Shown here piece by piece: positions 41,155 to 46,317 of a stretch of DNA of 46,317 bases. Source of the stretch: Bacteroidales bacterium UBA4179 (GTDB lineage: Bacteria > Bacteroidota > Bacteroidia > Bacteroidales > Dysgonomonadaceae); NCBI GenBank assembly GCA_002381125.1, contig DFUT01000041.1:1-46317 (forward strand), written 5' to 3'. Made by a program: the position numbers and the translations under genes. How positions within the stretch are numbered: position 1 is the first letter of the stretch; each line of letters opens with the position of its first letter. The notes beneath the pieces were generated by a model, which saw only the letters and a list, made by a program, of their open reading frames with translations, had not been told where the DNA came from and ran no database searches.

Positions 41155-43134
41155 TCAATATCCCGGATTTTGATAAGCCTCTTTCTCCTCCGGCGTCATT
41201 TCCATTGCATCCAATTGCCCTTGAGGTATAGGCCTCAGGTAATGATACTTCTCAATCGTTCGAGTATAAGTTTGAGGTGTGTGATCTCCGTAGTTGCTCC
41301 CACAAATTTCATAACTAGAAGCCAGTTCTTCCCATTTCTGTGTGCGTATCAAATCATACCACCGGTAACCTTCGCCATAATATTCGCGGGAACGTTCCGC
41401 TAAAATGTAATTAATATCAATTGTGGCCGGGGTTGCAGCTATCATAGCGGCACTATTATCCTGAACTTTTGCCATATTTCCATTGTTGTCCCAGCGCCAT
41501 TTACCTGCACGTGCACGAATCACATTGATCAAGCCGCGAGCCGTACCATTATTGGCATAAGATCCGGCAATAGTTCTGGTTGTTGCTCCTTTTACAGCGG
41601 CTTCGGCTGCAATAAAGAAGAATTCGGAAAACTTGGCAATATTAAACGGACGAGTACTCCCTGCGTTTGGCTGACCTAATCCTCCTGCATTGTCGGTACG
41701 ATAGGGGCCCAGTTTCCATAAACCCGGGTAAACAATTCGGCTGATACCTCTGGGAGAAATTACATAATCTGCTCTACCGGGTAAAACCCCGGCTCCAATA
41801 TTACTTTTATAGGTTGAGTTACTGTAGTCTATGTCGGTCTGAGGTTCTTCGTTTAGAAAAGTCAATATAGCTCCGCCTGGATTTACCGTGATATTGTTCC
41901 CGTTATATACAAATGGTATGTTGGCATTGTTTGGATTTTTGTTCCAGTTTCCCCGATAAACTGTTGTAAAAGTTCCATCGTATCGTGAATCATTGGTTTT
42001 GTCGGCAAAAGTTTGTGTAATCACGTTAATAGTAGGGCACATTCTTGTCCATGGACGGCCCAATGCCTGAACCGCTTCACGTTGAACGGAATTGATGGTT
42101 TTAGACCAGTCGGGTAAGGTGGCGCTGGTAATTACGGTATAATTCCATGTCATCATCCATCCGGCAAAATTATCCGGCGCGCCTCCACTACCATATGTAA
42201 GGCTACCGCCATTGTAATATTCACTTTTCTCTGTATGATCGGCATAAAGCAGTATTTCGTTGTTCCGATCATTCTGTGCAAGGTTTACATCATAATAAGT
42301 AGATTGCAAACCATAAGGACCGGGATTTTCGATAGCCGTTGCGGCAATGTCATAAGCCTGTTGAAAATACCATTGGGCATTGTGTCCATCCGGATCAACG
42401 CGATCACAAGCAGGATAAGTTGGAATATTATTTGGATTTTCCAACCACCATGCATAAGTTAAATAAGCTTTTGCCAAATAAAGTCTTGCTACAGTCTTTG
42501 TAACTCCTCCGGTGACTCTCGGATTATCCGGCAGATCGTTAACGGCTGTTATTAAATCAGGGAATATTGCTTGGGTATAAACTTCCGGCACGGTATTGCG
42601 TACAGAGGTTCGTGAAGGTGTAGTATTAAATTTTAATATGCCACTGCCCAAATCCAAAGGAACACCGCCAAAAGTCTGAACCAGCATAAAGTAATCGAAA
42701 GCTCTGAAAAATTTCGCTTCTGCTATCAGGGCATCGGAAATAGTTCCAACGGCAGTAGCATTTTCGATAATTCCATTAGCCGTATTGATATTAGAGAAAG
42801 CAGCTCCCCACAACACATCGGCACGGCTACTGCTTGCAGTAATAGAACCTACTCCTGAAAGATCCATATCTTTAAAATTAGCATCAGCACTCTGCGCGTA
42901 GGTTGCCTCGTCCGTACCCGTGAGACAAGTATTATAATAATAGGCTTGACCATAGATATATCGGAGATGGCCATATAAGGATGTTATTCCCCCCATTACT
43001 CCTTTTTCACTTTTGAAAAAGCCGGGTTCGTAAATACTGCGAGGTTGTTCTTCTAAGATATCGGAACATGCAGTCAAGGCTATTAGGATTGTTCCTATTA
43101 TGAATTTAAAATCTATTTTTTTCATTATTTTCAT
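41155..43134 (-). CDS. susD-like: SusD/RagB-like outer-membrane glycan-binding lipoprotein
   Basis: A 659-residue SusD homologue with a lipoprotein signal ending LTAC (Cys23). It follows susC with a 3-nt gap. Typical helical blocks include FFKSEKGVMGGITSLYGHLRY, AEAKFFRAFDYFMLVQTFGGVPLDLG, TKTVARLYLAKAYLTYAWW and LAERSREYYGEGYRWYDLIRTQKW. It caps the SusC barrel and binds xylan fragments at the cell surface. It is longer than the classic ~550 residues, consistent with larger xylan-type ligands. Confidence 0.94.
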   Translation of the reverse strand: MKIMKKIDFKFIIGTILIALTACSDILEEQPRSIYEPGFFKSEKGVMGGITSLYGHLRYIYGQAYYYNTCLTGTDEATYAQSADANFKDMDLSGVGSITASSSRADVLWGAAFSNINTANGIIENATAVGTISDALIAEAKFFRAFDYFMLVQTFGGVPLDLGSGILKFNTTPSRTSVRNTVPEVYTQAIFPDLITAVNDLPDNPRVTGGVTKTVARLYLAKAYLTYAWWLENPNNIPTYPACDRVDPDGHNAQWYFQQAYDIAATAIENPGPYGLQSTYYDVNLAQNDRNNEILLYADHTEKSEYYNGGSLTYGSGGAPDNFAGWMMTWNYTVITSATLPDWSKTINSVQREAVQALGRPWTRMCPTINVITQTFADKTNDSRYDGTFTTVYRGNWNKNPNNANIPFVYNGNNITVNPGGAILTFLNEEPQTDIDYSNSTYKSNIGAGVLPGRADYVISPRGISRIVYPGLWKLGPYRTDNAGGLGQPNAGSTRPFNIAKFSEFFFIAAEAAVKGATTRTIAGSYANNGTARGLINVIRARAGKWRWDNNGNMAKVQDNSAAMIAATPATIDINYILAERSREYYGEGYRWYDLIRTQKWEELASSYEICGSNYGDHTPQTYTRTIEKYHYLRPIPQGQLDAMEMTPEEKEAYQNPGY

Positions 43135-43137
43135 GTT

Positions 43138-46100
43138 TTAGAATGATAAATTAATTCCAATCAAGTAATTACGAGTAGAAGGAGTATTCGTTCCTATCGT
43201 TAACAGACGTGATTGATATGTACCTGTAACCGCAACATTTTCATTACCATAGGAATTGGTTTCAGGATCCATACCGGACTCACTATGGTAGGGCGAGAAA
43301 AATACAAATGGATTTTGAACGCTGCAATAAACCCTTAATTGATTGATGCCGGCTTTTTTTACCCAATCTTGCATGAAATTGTATCCCAAAGAAATATTGC
43401 GTATCTTTAAATAAGAAGCATCAAAGTAACCCAGTGTAGTGCCGTATTTTGGATTATCACCTGATAACACACCAGCCGGATTAGGATATTTGGCATCGGT
43501 GTTTTCGGGTGTCCAATAATCTACCTGCACATTTCCTCTACGGCCTGTCATCATATTCAAATATCCTGCCGACGAATAGAGGGTACTGATAAGGATTCCT
43601 CCACTTTTAAAAGCCCCCACTACGTTCAGGTCGAATCCTTTATAAGCAACGCGCGTATTAAAACCGCCCTGAAAATCGGGATCAACACCCATAATCTGTC
43701 GGTCATCCGGTCCAATTTGTCTAACGGGAGTTCCATCATCTTTATAATCACCTGTGTATTTTACTTTTATCATGCCTTCATTTCCACCTGGTTCGAGTAT
43801 TGAAAGATATTGATAATCCTCATCAGTTTTATTCCAAAGGCCGATCTTTTCGTAATCATAAATACAATTAATCGGATAACCGACAAACCACCAGTTGGCT
43901 TCATCACGTGTTTGTCCGGATGACAGGGCAACCAATTTGTTTTTATTGCCATAGAAGTTTACTCCGGCTTCCCATGTCCATCCATTCAAATTTTCCAATA
44001 TGGTTCCATTAAGAGACAGTTCCCAGCCTTTGTTTTGAGATTCGCCTATATTCGCCATATAGCTGCCGACACCGGAGGTATTAGGCAAATTCACCCTTAA
44101 CAGAATATCTTTTGTATTGGTTACATAATATTCCAACGAACCTGAAAGCCGATTATTAAGTAAAGTGAAATCCACTCCATAATTCCATGTTTCAGAATAT
44201 TCCCAGCCTAAATTTTGATTTGGGAGCTCTGAAACGTAGTATCCTGTGGAATAGGTGTTCCCAAAATTGTAAGGTCTTGTGCTCAATAATCCCAGTGTTG
44301 CATACGGATTAACTGCTTGGTTGGAAGTCTGTCCATAACCGGCACGCAGTTTTAGCATATTTATGGAAGAAATATTTTCCATAAACGATTCGTTTTTAAT
44401 GTTCCATCCAAGCGATATTGCCGGATAAGTATGCCATTGATGTCCCGGAGCTAATCGGGAAGAACCATCAGAACGCAAAACAGCGGTTAACATATAACGA
44501 TTATCATAATTATACATAATTCGCCCCATCCATGACTTTAATCCGCTTTGATAATAGTTCTGGTTGTTTGGATTAATCGTAATTTCACCTTGAGCTCTAC
44601 CCAAATTATAAAATTGGAAATGATCCGCAGGAATATCTTTTGCAGAAATATAAGAACTGTTGTAACTTGTCTCTTCAGCCGAATACATTCCCATTATGTT
44701 TAACTGATGTTTTTCGGCAAACGTGCGGTCGTAAGTCAATAAGTTTTCTACGACCCAACTGGTAGTTAACGAATTGCTGATTGAAGCTGTAGATGGAGTG
44801 GTAGGTACCGAACTGAATACTCCTTCGCCTGTATAGCTGCCTCCATTTGTGTTTCTATAATTCAAACCGATATTGAGGCGATACTTTAACCCTTCAACAC
44901 CCGGAATCTTTGCTTCACCATACAATGTGTTATATGAGCCAAATGCTTTGCTCTGGTCTTTCCACTTATCACCTAAATTTTCGATAATTTCTCTTGAATA
45001 AACCCATTGTTCATCCAAAGGCATCATGACTGTTCTTTTCCACGTGCCATCTTCATTATAAGGATTGGCTATTGGAGAAAGACTTAAAACACCATACAGC
45101 CCCAAGCTGCTTCCATTGTTTACAGAATAATTGTTGTTGGTGGTAATGCCGAAGCGTAAATAATTTCCTATTCCTTGTTCGAGTGCGCCTCGCAATGTAA
45201 TTCGATTATAGTTTTGTCCCGGAATTACAGCCTCTTCCTGGTAGTAATCTGCGCTAAAATTATAGTTCCCTTGTTTAGTTCCGCCTAAAATTGCCAAGTT
45301 ATGATCGGTTACCATGCCTGTTTTATAAAAAAGATCCTGCCAATCGGTATTGACATCGTCCGATTCGTCTTTTGCATTTTGAAATTTTCCTGCTGCCTTA
45401 CGTAAAGCCACAAATTCGGGACCGTCCATCATAGGGTATTTGGCAAAAATATCTTTGGCCCCATAATATCCATTGTATGATATTTGAGCTTTTTGTCCTA
45501 CGGTTCCTTTATTTGTTGTAACTAAAATTACGCCATTGGCTCCACGTGAACCGTAAATCGCCGTTGCAGAGGCATCTTTTAAGATATCGATACTCTTAAT
45601 ATCGTTTGGATTAATATCCCCGATTGATCCGGCGAATGGTATTCCATCCAAAACAACCAAAGGATCGTTGCTTGCATTCAACGAACGAGTCCCACGAATA
45701 CGAATTTGCATAGCTGCTCCGGGTTTAGAAGAAGTTTGAGCCATTTCCACGCCGGGTATTCGTCCTTGCAAGGCCTGAGTAATATTGGAAGAAGGCATTT
45801 CTTGAAGAACATCTCCTCTTACAGAAGCTACCGAACCGGTCACGGCTTCTTTTCGCTGCGTTCCATAGCCTATTACCACTAATTCTTCTAATGCCTGCAC
45901 ATCCGACTCCATGACAACATTCAAAGTGGTTTTACCATTGACAGGAACTACAAGGTTTTTCATTCCTACAAATCTGAATTCGAGCGATCCGTCGGCAGGG
46001 ACATTCGGTAGAATGTATTTCCCGTCTATGTCTGTGATAGTTCCATGAGAAGGGTCTCCCGAAACGATGACGGTTGCCCCGATAACCGGCTCGTTGTTTT

Positions 46101-46227
46101 CATCGGCTACCGTCCCTCTTACCGTGATGTTTTGAGCAAACACACTTAAGGATATTATCCACAGTATTGCGAATAACCATCCTTTTACTTTAATCGACAC
46201 ATTTTTGTTTTTCATTCGTTTTTGCAT
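43138..46227 (-). CDS. susC-like: SusC/RagA-like TonB-dependent outer-membrane transporter
   Basis: A 1029-residue TonB-dependent receptor, first gene of the PUL in this window. It shows a signal peptide (ending SVFAQ), a CarboxypepD-regulatory-like beta-sandwich (TVRGTVADENNEPVIGATVIV), a TonB-box-type EELVVIGYG, a plug domain (about 125-230, ISGVDGIPF-like VVLDGIPFAGSI; NDIKSIDILKDASATAIYGSRGANGVILVTT) and a 22-strand barrel ending in YLIGINLSF. It imports oligosaccharides cut at the surface. The start is ATG 46227 or 46215, as both precede the same signal peptide. Confidence 0.95.
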   Translation of the reverse strand: MQKRMKNKNVSIKVKGWLFAILWIISLSVFAQNITVRGTVADENNEPVIGATVIVSGDPSHGTITDIDGKYILPNVPADGSLEFRFVGMKNLVVPVNGKTTLNVVMESDVQALEELVVIGYGTQRKEAVTGSVASVRGDVLQEMPSSNITQALQGRIPGVEMAQTSSKPGAAMQIRIRGTRSLNASNDPLVVLDGIPFAGSIGDINPNDIKSIDILKDASATAIYGSRGANGVILVTTNKGTVGQKAQISYNGYYGAKDIFAKYPMMDGPEFVALRKAAGKFQNAKDESDDVNTDWQDLFYKTGMVTDHNLAILGGTKQGNYNFSADYYQEEAVIPGQNYNRITLRGALEQGIGNYLRFGITTNNNYSVNNGSSLGLYGVLSLSPIANPYNEDGTWKRTVMMPLDEQWVYSREIIENLGDKWKDQSKAFGSYNTLYGEAKIPGVEGLKYRLNIGLNYRNTNGGSYTGEGVFSSVPTTPSTASISNSLTTSWVVENLLTYDRTFAEKHQLNIMGMYSAEETSYNSSYISAKDIPADHFQFYNLGRAQGEITINPNNQNYYQSGLKSWMGRIMYNYDNRYMLTAVLRSDGSSRLAPGHQWHTYPAISLGWNIKNESFMENISSINMLKLRAGYGQTSNQAVNPYATLGLLSTRPYNFGNTYSTGYYVSELPNQNLGWEYSETWNYGVDFTLLNNRLSGSLEYYVTNTKDILLRVNLPNTSGVGSYMANIGESQNKGWELSLNGTILENLNGWTWEAGVNFYGNKNKLVALSSGQTRDEANWWFVGYPINCIYDYEKIGLWNKTDEDYQYLSILEPGGNEGMIKVKYTGDYKDDGTPVRQIGPDDRQIMGVDPDFQGGFNTRVAYKGFDLNVVGAFKSGGILISTLYSSAGYLNMMTGRRGNVQVDYWTPENTDAKYPNPAGVLSGDNPKYGTTLGYFDASYLKIRNISLGYNFMQDWVKKAGINQLRVYCSVQNPFVFFSPYHSESGMDPETNSYGNENVAVTGTYQSRLLTIGTNTPSTRNYLIGINLSF

Positions 46228-46317
46228 TTTAAAAAATTAATAATTCATGTTGATTTAAACTTAAATAGTGTTTTCATCTATTTTAAAAAAGAGGAAAACA
46301 TTGCATCATGCATCTTC
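46228..46317. other. Upstream leader of the PUL, incomplete
   Basis: Ninety bases of AT-rich leader upstream of susC. A box similar to the -7 consensus (TAAGTTTA on the minus strand near 46260) is present, but the promoter and any regulator lie outside the window. Confidence 0.35.

Noticed and set aside
1..46317. CRISPR arrays or prophage modules
   Set aside because: No regularly spaced repeats of 25-40 nt and no Cas, terminase, capsid or tail-like proteins were seen.

Overview
The window looks like a chromosomal segment of an anaerobic, plant-fibre-degrading member of Bacteroidetes (order Bacteroidales, close to the Porphyromonadaceae/Dysgonomonadaceae type). The signs are a SusC/SusD pair heading a polysaccharide utilization locus (PUL), many perfect Bacteroidetes -7 promoter boxes (TAnnTTTG), mostly absent Shine-Dalgarno sequences, a DUF4254 gene, PdxB, and oxygen-sensitive Fe-S/NifX-type genes. 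No species is claimed.

Left part (1-16.3 kb) is housekeeping. It holds a bifunctional RelA/SpoT enzyme whose last few residues run off the left edge, and a secreted TPR protein. An ECF sigma / anti-sigma-like / periplasmic helical protein operon follows, then tmRNA (ssrA, minus strand). Next are a DUF4254 + GT9 glycosyltransferase pair (minus), an nfnA-nfnB-pdxB operon, a large OmpA-like/TPR lipoprotein, TrkH, TyrS and tRNA-Gln(TTG).

Middle part (16.3-22.3 kb) is an accessory block on the minus strand. Its genes, in transcription order, are a DUF134 regulator, a NifX-like protein, two DUF5320 glycine/arginine-rich mini-proteins, a second NifX-like protein, a decayed DUF89 fragment, two MinD-type ATPases with inserted 2x[4Fe-4S] ferredoxin modules, an AhpC-type peroxiredoxin and an MBL-fold hydrolase. 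This gene set resembles the anaerobe-specific orange-protein (ORP)/Mrp clusters known from Desulfovibrio. The block lies beside tRNA-Gln and a dead IS4-type transposase fragment. Co-oriented copies of a ~23-nt repeat bracket it. The same 14-bp palindrome sits in the promoter regions of its first gene (DUF134) and of the separately transcribed MBL gene.

Right part (22.3-46.3 kb) is one colinear minus-strand glucuronoxylan PUL of 13 genes: susC, susD, GH115 and GH67 alpha-glucuronidases, an SGNH acetylesterase, a GPH transporter, GH10 xylanase, GH43, PA14-containing GH3, uxuA, xylB, xylA and a XylE-type symporter. It covers binding of xylan at the surface, cutting it, removing acetyl and (methyl)glucuronyl side groups, importing the products, and feeding xylose (xylA/xylB) and glucuronate (uxuA) into central metabolism. 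No PUL regulator is inside the window.

The most notable new observations are as follows. (i) A ~23-nt repeat occurs four times, each copy 12-22 nt after a stop codon and in the same orientation as the gene. (ii) A shared operator-like palindrome lies upstream of the DUF134 and MBL genes. (iii) A DUF89 C-terminal relic lies inside the ORP-like block. (iv) The tmRNA tag is atypical, ending in LVA. (v) Slippage-prone short repeats lie in the GH3 signal peptide and in the xylB leader.
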